DNA of 64,000 bases from Clostridium sp. Marseille-P3244 (GCF_900120155.1 NZ_LT635549.1:2543600-2607599), one strand, 5' to 3'; counted from the first letter of the stretch, positions 1 to 8,726 are shown. Program-made: numbers and translations. The notes: generated from the letters alone by a model not told the origin.

Positions 1-123
1 GAAACGAACGCCACCGATCTGATCAAAAAAATGGAGCTGTTCGGATCCGATCCAAAAAGCCTTTACCTTCTGGATCAGGAGATGGCCGCGCGCGCATATA
101 CCGCACCGTCACTTACCCTCTAA
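1..123 (+). CDS. C-terminal tail of an unidentified protein (partial)
   Basis: A reading frame is open from base 1 and stops at TAA 121-123. Only 40 codons are visible, ending in TAPSLTL. No domain can be recognised in so short a tail and the start lies outside the window. About 600 bases without a convincing gene follow, so this is probably the end of its transcription unit. Function not assigned. Confidence 0.5.
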   Translation, partial: ETNATDLIKKMELFGSDPKSLYLLDQEMAARAYTAPSLTL

Positions 124-469
124 AAGGACGATCCGGGTTTGCCGGAGTGATTCAGGAGACGCCGGGGAGGATGATTAAGCTTAGGGAAATAAAAAAATCT
201 GGCATCGAAAGACGTATTCTGCGGCAACAGAATGGGTGTCTCCGCAGAAAGGTTCTTCCGATTGCCGCTCTTTCCCTTTCCTGCGCTTCGTCCATCCCCC
301 GGCGTCACGATTCATTCCCCGTCAATCTCACGGTTAGAAGGGAATACGTGAAAGGAACTCCATTGGAGAAAAAGACATATACGGATCTCTGGCATATCTC
401 TTCCGGCTTTTTGATGACGGGCTGTACAGTCGATAACGTTCCACTTTCACAATCACTTCTAAATCGCGA
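124..469. other. Intergenic region, no gene seen; one hairpin at 217-249
   Basis: The nfo frame stays open through this stretch, but nothing in its translation looks like protein and the real nfo start is far downstream with its own promoter. The only structure I see is an 8-bp stem, TTCTGCGG (217-224) with CCGCAGAA (242-249). I did not recognise a riboswitch or T-box here. It could be leader or trailer sequence of the structured element that follows. Confidence 0.4.
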
Positions 470-659
470 GATTGTTGAATGGAGAGGACAGGGAGCCGTG
501 GAAGGAAGAGGTGTCCATCAAGGGCCGTGCAGCAACGCCGGCATTTGGGGCGCGTCCTTTGCGCCCTTATGTGCCGCTGCGTTGCAGCCCCGAGCGAAAG
601 CGTGCCCGAGATGGATATCCTCTTCCTTCCACGGCAGCCACACCCACCCATCAACAACC
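470..659. ncRNA. Long imperfect hairpin, possible 6S-like structured RNA
   Basis: About 190 nt fold into one rod. The outer stem pairs 470-482 with 647-659. An open bubble follows (483-494 against 636-646). A perfect 17-bp stem pairs 495-511 with 619-635, then 515-519 with 610-614. Inner helices include AACGC with GCGTT, and an apical GGGCGC (548-553) with GCGCCC (561-566). Closing stem, central bubble and long terminal arm at roughly 190 nt is the architecture of 6S RNA, but I cannot match conserved 6S bases. SRP and RNase P signature sequences are absent. The palindromic form leaves the strand uncertain; a weak TTGATG-N17-TAACGT promoter lies upstream on the plus strand. Confidence 0.4.
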
Positions 660-669
660 TCAGATTTTC

Positions 670-698
670 TTGCGCTTTATTGTTCTTCGCTTTATAAT
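670..698 (+). promoter_or_regulatory. Sigma-A type promoter of nfo
   Basis: TTGCGC (670-675), a 17-base spacer and a perfect TATAAT (693-698), placed about 40 bases before the nfo start codon. It also supports the short nfo start rather than an upstream extension. Confidence 0.7.
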
Positions 699-737
699 GT
701 AACGGCAATATTTTACAGAACGGAAAGGAGATACACC

Positions 738-1646
738 ATGAAGCTAGGTTCACACGTTGGAATGAACGGCAGGGAGATGCTCCTTGGCTCTGCCAAAGAA
801 GCGGTATCATACGGCGCGGACACTTTTATGTTCTATACGGGCGCGCCTCAGAACACTCGCAGGAAAGACATCAGCGAACTCAATATTGATCCTGCCTGGG
901 AATATATGAAAGAGCATAATATCCAGGAAATCATTGTCCATGCCCCTTATATCATAAATCTGGGGAATACTGTAAAACCCGAAACCTTTTCACTGGCCGT
1001 CGAGTTTCTGGCGAAAGAGATCGACCGTACAGTAAGCTGCCATAGTCATACCCTCATCCTTCATCCGGGGTCTCACGTAGGAGAGGGAGTACAGGCCGGT
1101 ACTGACCAGATCATCAAGGGACTGAACGAGGTACTGACCGCAGATACGGAATGCCGGATCGCTCTTGAGACAATGGCCGGAAAAGGTTCTGAGATCGGCC
1201 GTACTTTTGAAGAACTGGCCCGCATTTATGACGGTGTCAGGTACAACGACAAGCTGAGAGTGTGCTTTGATACCTGTCATACCAGCGACAGCGGATACGA
1301 TATCATCCACCACTTTGATCAGGTAATGGAGGAGTTTGACCGGATCATCGGAAAAGAGCAGATCGCCGTATTCCATATCAATGACAGTAAAAATGTCCCC
1401 GGCGCCGCGAAAGACCGCCACGAAAATGTGGGATTCGGGCAGATTGGATTTAACGCACTCAACTATATCGTGCGCCATGCGGATTTTACAGATGTTCCTA
1501 AAATACTGGAAACACCTTATATCCCCTCCCCTTCAAATCCAAAAAAATCTTACGCGCCCTACAGATATGAGATCGCGATGCTTCGCAGCGGCATTTTTGA
1601 TCCCGATATGAAAAAACGGATCATCCTGGAAAATGAAGGGGAATGA
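738..1646 (+). CDS. nfo: Endonuclease IV (AP endonuclease)
   Basis: Apurinic/apyrimidinic endonuclease of the Nfo family, a metal-dependent TIM-barrel enzyme that cuts 5' of abasic sites in base excision repair. The 302 residues carry the metal-binding motifs in the usual order: [53 protein letters not shown] and ETPY. The frame is open far upstream, but the start at 738 has a good ribosome site (GGAAAGGAG, 722-730), a promoter just before it, and gives the family's normal length. It is cytoplasmic and apparently monocistronic; the next gene has its own promoter at 1693. Confidence 0.95.
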   Translation: MKLGSHVGMNGREMLLGSAKEAVSYGADTFMFYTGAPQNTRRKDISELNIDPAWEYMKEHNIQEIIVHAPYIINLGNTVKPETFSLAVEFLAKEIDRTVSCHSHTLILHPGSHVGEGVQAGTDQIIKGLNEVLTADTECRIALETMAGKGSEIGRTFEELARIYDGVRYNDKLRVCFDTCHTSDSGYDIIHHFDQVMEEFDRIIGKEQIAVFHINDSKNVPGAAKDRHENVGFGQIGFNALNYIVRHADFTDVPKILETPYIPSPSNPKKSYAPYRYEIAMLRSGIFDPDMKKRIILENEGE

Positions 1647-1692
1647 TCTGTTCTGATCCAATTCAGAAATTTCATCAAAATCCAGAAACCTC

Positions 1693-1740
1693 TTGACAGC
1701 CCCCCCCTTGCGTCGTATGATTGTATTATATATATAATAC
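1693..1740 (+). promoter_or_regulatory. Promoter and palindromic operator of the GntR-ABC operon
   Basis: TTGACA (1693-1698), a 17-base spacer and TATGAT (1716-1721). It is immediately followed by a perfect 18-bp palindrome at 1723-1740 (GTATTATAT and its complement). The palindrome covers the expected transcription start, the usual position for an autorepressing GntR/YtrA-type operator. Confidence 0.75.
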
Positions 1741-1772
1741 AGTTTGTAAATGAAAGAAAACGAGGTGATTCG

Positions 1773-2156
1773 ATGCCATGGGATCTGGATAATGACCGTC
1801 CTATCTATCTTCAATTGATGGAACGTATTCAACATGACATTATTTCCGGGCTTTACAGGCCAGGGGACAAGCTTCCCTCTGTCCGGGATCTTGCTCTTGA
1901 CGCCGCAGTCAATCCCAACACAATGCAGAAAGCACTTTCAGAACTGGAGCGCAGCGGCCTTGTGTATTCTCAGCGGACCAATGGACGATTTATCACAGAG
2001 GATGCATCTCTTTTGAAAGAGACACGGGAGGATCTGGTCCGCAGCCATATCCGTCAGTTTTTTGAACAGATGCGCAATCTGGGGCTGAGTGATGAAGAGA
2101 CTCTGGAAATAATACAGAAATATTTAAAGGAGAAGAACCATGAGACCAATTCTTGA
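1773..2156 (+). CDS. GntR-family (YtrA-type) transcriptional regulator
   Basis: A short 127-residue GntR protein: an N-terminal winged helix-turn-helix (about residues 8-75; PIYLQLMERI, GDKLPSVRDLA, VNPNTMQKAL, ELERSGLVY) plus a short helical tail instead of a ligand-binding domain. This is the YtrA subfamily layout, which typically represses an ABC-transporter operon in response to envelope stress or peptide antibiotics. Its end overlaps the following ATPase gene by 17 bases, so the two are co-transcribed. The palindrome at 1723-1740 is its likely operator. The inducer cannot be read from the sequence. Confidence 0.9.
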   Translation: MPWDLDNDRPIYLQLMERIQHDIISGLYRPGDKLPSVRDLALDAAVNPNTMQKALSELERSGLVYSQRTNGRFITEDASLLKETREDLVRSHIRQFFEQMRNLGLSDEETLEIIQKYLKEKNHETNS

Positions 2157-2838
2157 ATGCCAGGGGCTCACAAAAAAATACGGAAATTTTTTTGCTCTTT
2201 CCAATCTGACGCTCTCGCTTGAGCGAGGCCAGATCGTTGGTCTGCTCGGGCCCAACGGTAGCGGAAAGACCACATTGATCAAACTTGCCAATGCCCTTCT
2301 GATCCCCACGGACGGACATATCATGATTAATGGTCACTCTCCGGGAACAGAAACCAAGCAGATCGTATCGTATCTGCCAGACCGTAATTTTTTGAATGAC
2401 CACATGCGGGTAAATGATATCCTGTCTTATTATAATGATTTTTATAAAAATTTCAGTATGGAACGGGCCTCAAAGATGCTGGACACACTTGAGATCGACA
2501 AACGTGCCCGGCTGCACGCTCTGTCCAAAGGGACCAGAGAAAAAGTACAGCTTGTGCTTGTCATGAGCAGGGATGCCGATCTGTATATACTGGATGAGCC
2601 GATCGGAGGCGTAGATCCCGCGGCAAGAGATTATATTCTCCAGACGATCCTGGCAAATTACAATGAAAATGCCACAGTATTAATTTCCACTCATCTGATA
2701 TCTGATATTGAAAACACTCTTGATCGGGTGCTTTTTCTTCAGAACGGGCAGCTTATGCTTAATGCCACTGTCGACGAGATAAGATCAAAATATGGCAAAT
2801 CTGTGGATGTGCTGTTCCGGGAGGTGTTTAAATGTTAG
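2140..2838 (+). CDS. ABC transporter ATP-binding protein
   Basis: A 232-residue ABC ATPase. It has Walker A GPNGSGKTT (about residue 35), a degenerate signature LSKGTREKVQ, Walker B LYILDEP and the H-loop in ISTHLI. The D-loop region GGVDPAARDYI is typical of YtrB/exporter-type drug and peptide transporters. It overlaps the regulator upstream (17 bases) and the permease downstream (7 bases), giving a tight three-gene operon of YtrABC type. It probably powers export of, or resistance to, a membrane-active compound; the substrate is unknown. Confidence 0.92.
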   Translation: MRPILECQGLTKKYGNFFALSNLTLSLERGQIVGLLGPNGSGKTTLIKLANALLIPTDGHIMINGHSPGTETKQIVSYLPDRNFLNDHMRVNDILSYYNDFYKNFSMERASKMLDTLEIDKRARLHALSKGTREKVQLVLVMSRDADLYILDEPIGGVDPAARDYILQTILANYNENATVLISTHLISDIENTLDRVLFLQNGQLMLNATVDEIRSKYGKSVDVLFREVFKC

Positions 2839-3632
2839 GAAAACTGATCAAATATGACTTCAAAGCATCAGCCAAGATCTTCATCCTGTTTCACGCTGCT
2901 TTTATCCTTGCCTGTCTGCTGTGCCGTATCCTGTTTGTCGATCATCTGCGGTTTGACGCTCCCATAGATCCGCTGGTCACCTCCATTGCCGTTTTTTCTT
3001 CTCTGATGATCTTTTTGTGTATCGCCGTGAACTTTGCTACATGGCTTCAGATTACATTCCGGTTTTACCGGAATCTTTTCAGCAGAGAAGGTTATCTTTC
3101 CTGGACTCTTCCGGTCTCGGGAGTGCAGCAGCTTTGGGGGAAGATCATATCCGGATATATTTTTATGGCTGTGGATATCATTGTCATAGCCGGCGGTATC
3201 CTCCTTCTGGTCACAGCAAAAAATATCACTACAGCCTACAGTTCCATTGCTCCGGAAATGACAGAAGCGCTGGGAATGCCCCTGAGTACGCTCGCCTTTT
3301 ATCTGTTCCTCTTCTGTCTTGTCTCCGGCATCAGCGCGGTGATCATGAGCTATTTTTGTATCGCCGTAGGACAGCTTTTCCCCGGACACCGGATCTTATG
3401 TGCTGTCGCCGCGTATTTTATCACAAGCTTTGTTGTACAGATTTTTTCACTGATTGTTATGGCCGTATCTGGAATATTTCCAGGATATAACTTTTTACCG
3501 GACACAGGCACTACCATATCGGACTATCTGTTCAATATATTTGCGCTGAGCGGTGTGCTGTCGTTTATTGTAACGGTCATTCAATACATTGTCACTCACT
3601 ATATTATGAAAAAGAAGATCAATCTGATATGA
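2832..3632 (+). CDS. ABC transporter membrane protein
   Basis: A 266-residue integral membrane protein with about six hydrophobic segments (for example ILFHAAFILACLLCRIL, FMAVDIIVIAGGILLLV and FIVTVIQYIVTHYIM). It starts within the last codons of the ATPase gene, so it is its membrane partner. It has no binding-protein interaction loop, and no substrate-binding gene follows, which fits an exporter. A strong bidirectional terminator begins at its stop codon. Confidence 0.85.
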   Translation: MLGKLIKYDFKASAKIFILFHAAFILACLLCRILFVDHLRFDAPIDPLVTSIAVFSSLMIFLCIAVNFATWLQITFRFYRNLFSREGYLSWTLPVSGVQQLWGKIISGYIFMAVDIIVIAGGILLLVTAKNITTAYSSIAPEMTEALGMPLSTLAFYLFLFCLVSGISAVIMSYFCIAVGQLFPGHRILCAVAAYFITSFVVQIFSLIVMAVSGIFPGYNFLPDTGTTISDYLFNIFALSGVLSFIVTVIQYIVTHYIMKKKINLI

Positions 3633-3672
3633 TATAAAAAGGGAGCCGCGAATGCAGCTCCCTTTTTATATC
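3631..3672. terminator. Bidirectional intrinsic terminator
   Basis: Stem AAAAAGGGAGC (3636-3646) with GCTCCCTTTTT (3657-3667), a 10-base loop and further ATAT pairing outside. There is an A-run on one side and a T-run on the other, so it can stop both the ABC operon (plus) and the tRNA gene (minus). Confidence 0.9.
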
Positions 3673-3673
3673 C

Positions 3674-3745
3674 AGCGTCTGAACGGAGTCGAACCGTCGC
3701 ACATGCCTCCGGAGGGCATTGCTCTATCCACTGAGCTACAGACGC
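3674..3745 (-). tRNA. tRNA-Arg (anticodon CCG)
   Basis: Read on the minus strand, a full cloverleaf is visible. The acceptor GCGTCTG pairs with CAGACGC, the D-arm is GCTC/GAGC, the anticodon arm ATGCC-CTCCGGA-GGCAT has anticodon CCG, and the T-arm loop is TTCGACT. CCA is not encoded, and the base after the acceptor reads T on the tRNA strand. It decodes CGG arginine codons. Confidence 0.93.
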
Positions 3746-3854
3746 ATCAGGCTGTTCCAGAAAAATTTACTGTCTCTGTAAACAGCCTTAATTATCCTAG
3801 CATAAATCCCGGAAAAAGTAAAGTCCTTTATCTTAGATGTCCACTATATGACCG

Positions 3855-6800
3855 CTATATTCTTCTCCGCCCTCCTGTCTTCTTTTTCCGGACCTTTGAA
3901 CTCCAGAGCACAGCCATTGCCGACAGGACCGTCCCGGCCGCGAAAATACAGATTCTTCCTGCTATGCTGTTATCTCCCGTACTGACCGGCTTTTCCGGCT
4001 CCTGCAGTATCGAAACTGTCTGTCGGGGATCATTGATATCTTCGTGTGATGAGATCAGGGTATCCCCCTCCCAAAGATATTCAAAAACTACAATCTCTCT
4101 GTCCGGAAAGTTTCCGGTATCCACAGAAAATTCTATCTCAATCCCTTCTGCCCCCTCTTTCCCCGTAAAGTTTCGTTCTCCGGATATTCGCTGTCCCTCC
4201 TTAATGAGCAGGTTTCCAGTCTCTTTGTCTGCCAGCACACCTGTCAGAGTGTACTCTTTCTCCGGATCCAGATTTTCCATTATTACAGTATCTACAAGCA
4301 GCTTCTCTCCACCGGATGGGATTTCTTTTATTCTGCTCTCCTTCCAGACCGCATAAGTGTCTGTAATCTTTGTCCTGTCATTCTCGACAAGGATAGCAGA
4401 CTCTGTCTGACCCTCTACCGTCCCGTCTTCTTTTATGGTAAATTCCCATACATCAGAACAGCCGGGATATCCCGACAGACTTTTTGTTTCCCGTACAAAG
4501 TAGCTGCCTGGCAGAAGATATTTTAAAACGATCTTTCCCTCTTCATCGGTAACGGAGATGATCCCCTCTTCTTCCGTATCCTCTTTATTCCAGACCGTGA
4601 ATTCCACTCCTTTCAAAGGCTTTTTTGTACCGCTTTCTGTCTTATATATCGTCACCTCAGTGGGATGATTTTTAATCTCCAGCTTTTCTGTGATAATCTC
4701 GATCTTCTGATCTTCATACTGCAGCATCACTTCATAGGGCTTATCAGGCAGGACATATCCCGGCGCCTGCCGGATCTCCCTGATTTCATAGTCTCCCAGA
4801 TACAGGTGTCCGGAAGTGGCTGTGCCGTCTTCTCCTGTCTCCAGAATTTCTGCTACACTGTCTTTTTCTACCCTTACATTGCCCTGGGGCGTCAGGATAT
4901 CTTCCTTTGCGCGGATCTCAAATTTTACTCCGGGAATGCCTTCTCCTGTGTCATGATCTGTTTTCCGGATATGGATGACACCTCTGGCAGGTTCATTCTC
5001 ACATTCAACTGTAAAGGGATCGTTCCAGTCATGTTCCTTTTCTACTGTAAATCCGATCGGCTCCTCGTTCAGCACATACCCTTGCGGCGCCCGGATTTCC
5101 TGAAAATAATATCTGCCCGCCGGCAGCTTTTCCGGCAGTACAAAGCTCCCGCTTTCATCTGTCTCAAACACACTGTAGACGGTTTCTTCGGGATAGTGAG
5201 ATCTCATTGTGATCTCTTCTTTGTCTTCATTGAGGAGACGGAACTGAACCCCTGCCACAGGAATGACCTCACCGGTACTGCTGTCTTTCTTGACCAGTCT
5301 TACCGGGGAAAATATCATCTTGTTCTCCAATATATAATGGAGCGTTTTTCCTTCTTCACTGATCGTAATCTCAAACTCTGCGGCCGGTTTTAATCCCGGG
5401 GGAGCATTTTCTTCCTTCACTGTATAAATATCATATGGCAGTCCTCCCCGGCCTTCATGCAGCTGTTTTGTGGACGCATACCCGTTTTCGTCGGTCGTAA
5501 TTTTGTATACCTGTCCTGTTGTCCTGGAGGTAATGGTAAACAGGATTCCCTCCATTGCTGCCTTCCTCTCTGTTTCCGGATCTTCTCTGAACTTCAGGAT
5601 CTGCAGGTCTCCCCGGATTACCTCTTCTGAGACGGTCGGAGTATGGTATACCGTGTCCTGTTTCCCGTCCGGATCTTCTGTGATCTTCTCCACAATCACC
5701 TCCTCGTTCAAGAGATAACCCTCCGGAGCTTTTGTCTCCTGAAACGTAACGGTTCCCAACGGCAGGACCGTATTTCCGGAACTGTTTTGGTAAAATTCAT
5801 CTCCGCTTACTTTCTGTTCTTCTGTCATGACTATTTTCCCTTCTGCATTGGCTGCCAGCACCCAGGTTCTCTCTGGCGCAACATTGAGCAGAGCCGGATC
5901 TGAATCGTAGTACCCTTTATAGTATTTCACAGTGAACTCTGCGCCCTCCAGGCTTGCCGCCCCCTGAGGAACAGAACTCTTTGTCCCGGCATCGATCTTG
6001 TGAAGCAGCAGGCCGGCTGAATAACTTTTTGCTCTGTTCACCCAGTCATACTGACAGATTTGATTGTCTTCCACACGGATCTGCTGTCTCTCCCCGCTCA
6101 AGGCAAATCCCAACGGGTTTTCGATCTCTGCCATCTCATATGTCCCTATGGGGATATCGTCCAGTCTTCCATAACCGTTTGAATCTGTAACTATCTTCCA
6201 GGCAGGGCTGTCCTCACCCGGCCTGTATATTCCGAATACTGCGCCAGCCAGTGAATAACATGGATTGCCTTCCGTCCATTCCGGACGGTCTGACTTTTTT
6301 TGGATCTCGACACTTCCCGTACGGTCCTTTCCACTTCCTCCCATGGCCTGGGCGTCCCCGCCCATATTGAACAGAAACGCGTAAAAAGATTCCGGCGGAT
6401 CCGGGAGAGACCGGATATTCTCGATCTTCTGTTTCAACAGAGCTACTGCTCTCTCTGTCAGTCCGGTAAAAGCCTCGGGGCTCCCTGAATACATATAGGA
6501 CAGAATACAGTGGCTCATACAGTATTCTTCATCCGCTGTCCGGTTCCCACTGACTCCCAGCATGCCAAATTTCTGAAAGTATATCTCATATCCCGGCCCG
6601 CCATATGCATAGTACAGTCCTTTCCGAAGCTGCACGTTTCCCAGAGGCTGTACTTTATAATTTCCGGATAGGGGGGTATCCTTGAGAGGTTCCAGGCAGT
6701 ATGCCGTCTTTCCGTTAACATCAAAATAATTAGTACTGTAACTTCCGTAAAAAATCTCCCTCCCTACAGTCAAATCTACTGATCCCCCTGTATTCTGTCC

Positions 6801-6959
6801 GGCAGCGGCCAGAATCAGCGGTTCCCCTTCGTCCGTCTTTTCAATATCTGTCTCAATGTCTTTTTTATCCGTTTCCCCGCGAACAACAACAGGCCAGAAC
6901 ACTGCCGACAGAAGAACTGCAAAAAGGAAAAGTACCGTTCTTTTTATCCGTCCTCTCAT
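3855..6959 (-). CDS. Large SpaA/VaFE cell-surface protein with thioester-like head
   Basis: A predicted cell-wall surface protein of 1034 residues. The start at 6959 overlaps the upstream stop (ATGA) and has GGAGG before it. It begins with a signal peptide (about 1-28). A thioester-domain-like region follows with Cys about 88 (AYCLEP). Six or so SpaA/prealbumin-like repeats occupy about 205-860, each opening with a lysine strand (for example VRLVKKDSSTGE, VIHIRKTDHDTGE) and ending in an E-containing strand, as in isopeptide-bonded pilins. A VaFE domain lies at about 868-985 (VDTVIMENLDPEKEY, VVFEYLW, DPRQTV). The sorting tail is STGD plus a hydrophobic segment and basic end, in place of LPxTG. 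It is likely an adhesin. At the TQxA position the sequence reads SHCIL, so thioester formation is doubtful. Confidence 0.85.
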   Translation of the reverse strand: MRGRIKRTVLFLFAVLLSAVFWPVVVRGETDKKDIETDIEKTDEGEPLILAAAGQNTGGSVDLTVGREIFYGSYSTNYFDVNGKTAYCLEPLKDTPLSGNYKVQPLGNVQLRKGLYYAYGGPGYEIYFQKFGMLGVSGNRTADEEYCMSHCILSYMYSGSPEAFTGLTERAVALLKQKIENIRSLPDPPESFYAFLFNMGGDAQAMGGSGKDRTGSVEIQKKSDRPEWTEGNPCYSLAGAVFGIYRPGEDSPAWKIVTDSNGYGRLDDIPIGTYEMAEIENPLGFALSGERQQIRVEDNQICQYDWVNRAKSYSAGLLLHKIDAGTKSSVPQGAASLEGAEFTVKYYKGYYDSDPALLNVAPERTWVLAANAEGKIVMTEEQKVSGDEFYQNSSGNTVLPLGTVTFQETKAPEGYLLNEEVIVEKITEDPDGKQDTVYHTPTVSEEVIRGDLQILKFREDPETERKAAMEGILFTITSRTTGQVYKITTDENGYASTKQLHEGRGGLPYDIYTVKEENAPPGLKPAAEFEITISEEGKTLHYILENKMIFSPVRLVKKDSSTGEVIPVAGVQFRLLNEDKEEITMRSHYPEETVYSVFETDESGSFVLPEKLPAGRYYFQEIRAPQGYVLNEEPIGFTVEKEHDWNDPFTVECENEPARGVIHIRKTDHDTGEGIPGVKFEIRAKEDILTPQGNVRVEKDSVAEILETGEDGTATSGHLYLGDYEIREIRQAPGYVLPDKPYEVMLQYEDQKIEIITEKLEIKNHPTEVTIYKTESGTKKPLKGVEFTVWNKEDTEEEGIISVTDEEGKIVLKYLLPGSYFVRETKSLSGYPGCSDVWEFTIKEDGTVEGQTESAILVENDRTKITDTYAVWKESRIKEIPSGGEKLLVDTVIMENLDPEKEYTLTGVLADKETGNLLIKEGQRISGERNFTGKEGAEGIEIEFSVDTGNFPDREIVVFEYLWEGDTLISSHEDINDPRQTVSILQEPEKPVSTGDNSIAGRICIFAAGTVLSAMAVLWSSKVRKKKTGGRRRI

Positions 6960-7903
6960 CCCATCCTCCTCTCCGCGGGCAGTCCCCTCCCTGCCAAAAG
7001 CCTTTCCGAACGCCATTTATACAGATAGGCATGTCCGCTGAGCACTTCTTCCTCAGCCACCTGTGTAGCATTGATCTCTGTTACCATGTCATCCAGATCA
7101 GACCACCGAAGTTCCGGTGCCCAGGGAACAATCACTACCTCATGGACACTGCTGGGAAGGATATAGTAATCTTTTCTGAGAATCTGCCCGATCATTTTCA
7201 GGACATGGGGATATGCTATACAGGCGGCTCCATAACTTCTGATCTTGTTAGAGAGTACATACATTCCGTCCTTATCCGCTGTTTCCCCAAGAAGAAGGTT
7301 CCCGTCTCCTCTCTCATTTGCCGGGGTTTCTCCCAGCATCTCTTTCAGAGCGTGATTCATCGTAAAAAATTCTGCCGGCAGAAGAGTCTTTCCATTTTCC
7401 ACCGCGGCTTTCCAGAGCGTATCTGTCTCTACCCTCCATTGCTCTGCATGATCATTGCCGATGACCATGGCAGCCGTCCCCTCATCGGTCACTTCCAGGA
7501 GAACATAAAACACGATCGAAAGATCCAAAAACGCATAATGAGGCACTGTAGTAAGGAAATCTCTGTTGGCGGCCGTATTGATCAGTTTAAAAACAATCCT
7601 GTCCTTTATCCCTTCATAGTTCAGGATCTGATCACAGTCCCAGGCTACTTCCCGCCGCATACTGTTGTAAAAACATTCAATCTCTCCGGCTATCCTGTCG
7701 ATGGGTTTTCCTTCCAGATAAGCCTGATAATAGTCCTCAAGATAAATCGTCGGAGAAACATGAACTCCCGGCGCCTGAAGCAGCACCCCTGTCCTCTCTT
7801 TGCCATTATTTTTTACCGTTGTATATAAACTGGCCTGCACTCCCCCTTTCATCCTTTTACGAATCTCTTTCTCTACCGCGCCTGTAAATTCTCTGTAATC
7901 CAT
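6956..7903 (-). CDS. DUF5688 family protein
   Basis: A 315-residue soluble protein with no signal or membrane segment. It matches the DUF5688 pattern by eye: an N-terminal YREFTGAVEKEI helix, V.P.IYLEDYYQAYLEG in the middle, and the C-terminal block YILPSSVHEVVIVP followed by V.EIN. A second, diverged copy sits in the mobile element at 40266-41159, and the block YILPSS-HEV is shared. The family function is unknown. The gene starts after GAAAGGAGAAG, has a promoter at 8016-8044, and overlaps the surface-protein gene by 4 bases, so both are made from one message. Confidence 0.8.
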   Translation of the reverse strand: MDYREFTGAVEKEIRKRMKGGVQASLYTTVKNNGKERTGVLLQAPGVHVSPTIYLEDYYQAYLEGKPIDRIAGEIECFYNSMRREVAWDCDQILNYEGIKDRIVFKLINTAANRDFLTTVPHYAFLDLSIVFYVLLEVTDEGTAAMVIGNDHAEQWRVETDTLWKAAVENGKTLLPAEFFTMNHALKEMLGETPANERGDGNLLLGETADKDGMYVLSNKIRSYGAACIAYPHVLKMIGQILRKDYYILPSSVHEVVIVPWAPELRWSDLDDMVTEINATQVAEEEVLSGHAYLYKWRSERLLAGRGLPAERRMG

Positions 7904-8015
7904 TCTTCTCCTTTCTTAAACCGCGCGGTCCATTTTAATATTAAATGAGAAATCCGGTACGAAATGTACCATTGAAATTAGATATAACTTAAAGGAACAA
8001 TATTATGTGCCCTTG

Positions 8016-8044
8016 ATTATAACTGAATCAATGATAAAAGACAA
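8016..8044 (-). promoter_or_regulatory. Promoter of the DUF5688-surface protein operon
   Basis: On the minus strand: TTGTCT (8044-8039), a 17-base spacer and TATAAT (8021-8016), about 110 bases before the DUF5688 start. The operon therefore has its own fixed promoter besides anything arriving from the invertible segment. Confidence 0.7.
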
Positions 8045-8084
8045 TGGTGCAAAATTCACAAAATCAGGATGATCGTCTCAAAAT

Positions 8085-8117
8085 GAGAGGCCCGCCGGAA
8101 AATCCGGCCGACCTCTC
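8085..8117 (-). terminator. Hairpin, probable terminator of the 8148-8570 gene
   Basis: GAGAGG (8085-8090) pairs with CCTCTC (8112-8117), enclosing CCGGA/TCCGG. On the minus strand it is followed by CATTTTG, so the T-run is weak and some read-through into the DUF5688 operon is possible. Confidence 0.5.
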
Positions 8118-8147
8118 TGAAAATCTCAGTTGCCCGATGTAATTTTG

Positions 8148-8570
8148 TCAGGCGCCTTTTCTGCAGAGCAGTCCGGTACCTTTTCCTCTGAGCTGTTTTT
8201 CACTGAGAATAGCGCCTGCTCCGAAAAAGAACGCCCAGATGCCAAGTGTGGTGCAAAAGACTTTCCATCCCGGATAACGGGCACTCCTTTGAAGCGCCAG
8301 TCTGTCCCGCCGGACCGCGATGATCTGCCTGGGCTGCTGCATCCACTGCCGGAAAGGCAATATACTGTCCTTCTCTTTCCGGACAATATTTCCTTGTTCT
8401 TCCGGGTAAAAACTGCCGGCTTTCCGCCGCTGTTCTGTCAACTCCTGATACTCCTTCCGGAGTTGTTCCATCTGTGCCCACAAATCTTCCTCATCCACTC
8501 CTCCGAAAAGCTTTCTCCGGAATTGCAGCTTTTGCAGCCGGCGGGCCATTTCTTCCGTGTTTTTTGCCAT
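8148..8570 (-). CDS. Small protein with coiled-coil front and one C-terminal membrane segment
   Basis: 140 residues from the ATG at 8570, which has GGAGGAAG before it; the frame is open further but upstream residues look random. The N-terminal part (LQKLQFRRKLFGGVDEEDLW, then a charged helix) resembles a conserved Lachnospiraceae protein often found beside a type I signal peptidase gene. The end (PGWKVFCTTLGIWAFFFGAG) looks like the first membrane helix of such a peptidase, but the catalytic Ser/Lys region is missing. It may be a fused or eroded remnant. It is the first gene left of the invertible promoter segment and is the gene that promoter would drive after inversion. Confidence 0.55.
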   Translation of the reverse strand: MAKNTEEMARRLQKLQFRRKLFGGVDEEDLWAQMEQLRKEYQELTEQRRKAGSFYPEEQGNIVRKEKDSILPFRQWMQQPRQIIAVRRDRLALQRSARYPGWKVFCTTLGIWAFFFGAGAILSEKQLRGKGTGLLCRKGA

Positions 8571-8726
8571 CGTTATCTTCCTCCTCTTCTTTGCCTCCCG
8601 CGGGAGCGCAGGAACAGGAAGGAGCCGCCCCCTCAGCCGGCTTTTATCTCCCCATTCCAAACAGAATCCCGACTGAGACAGATGATAACTTGCAGAAAAG
8701 AGCTCTGATATCCGGCCTTCAGAACT

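Noticed and set aside
147..737. Upstream extension of the nfo frame by about 197 codons
   Set aside because: The sequence is not protein-like, it runs through a strong hairpin region, and a promoter plus ribosome site sit just before 738.
334..810. Minus-strand frame opposite the region before nfo
   Set aside because: It overlaps the hairpin and the nfo start and reads as low-complexity residues.
7031..7828. 265-codon open frame antisense to the DUF5688 gene
   Set aside because: It mirrors a supported gene and has no recognisable motif or ribosome site.
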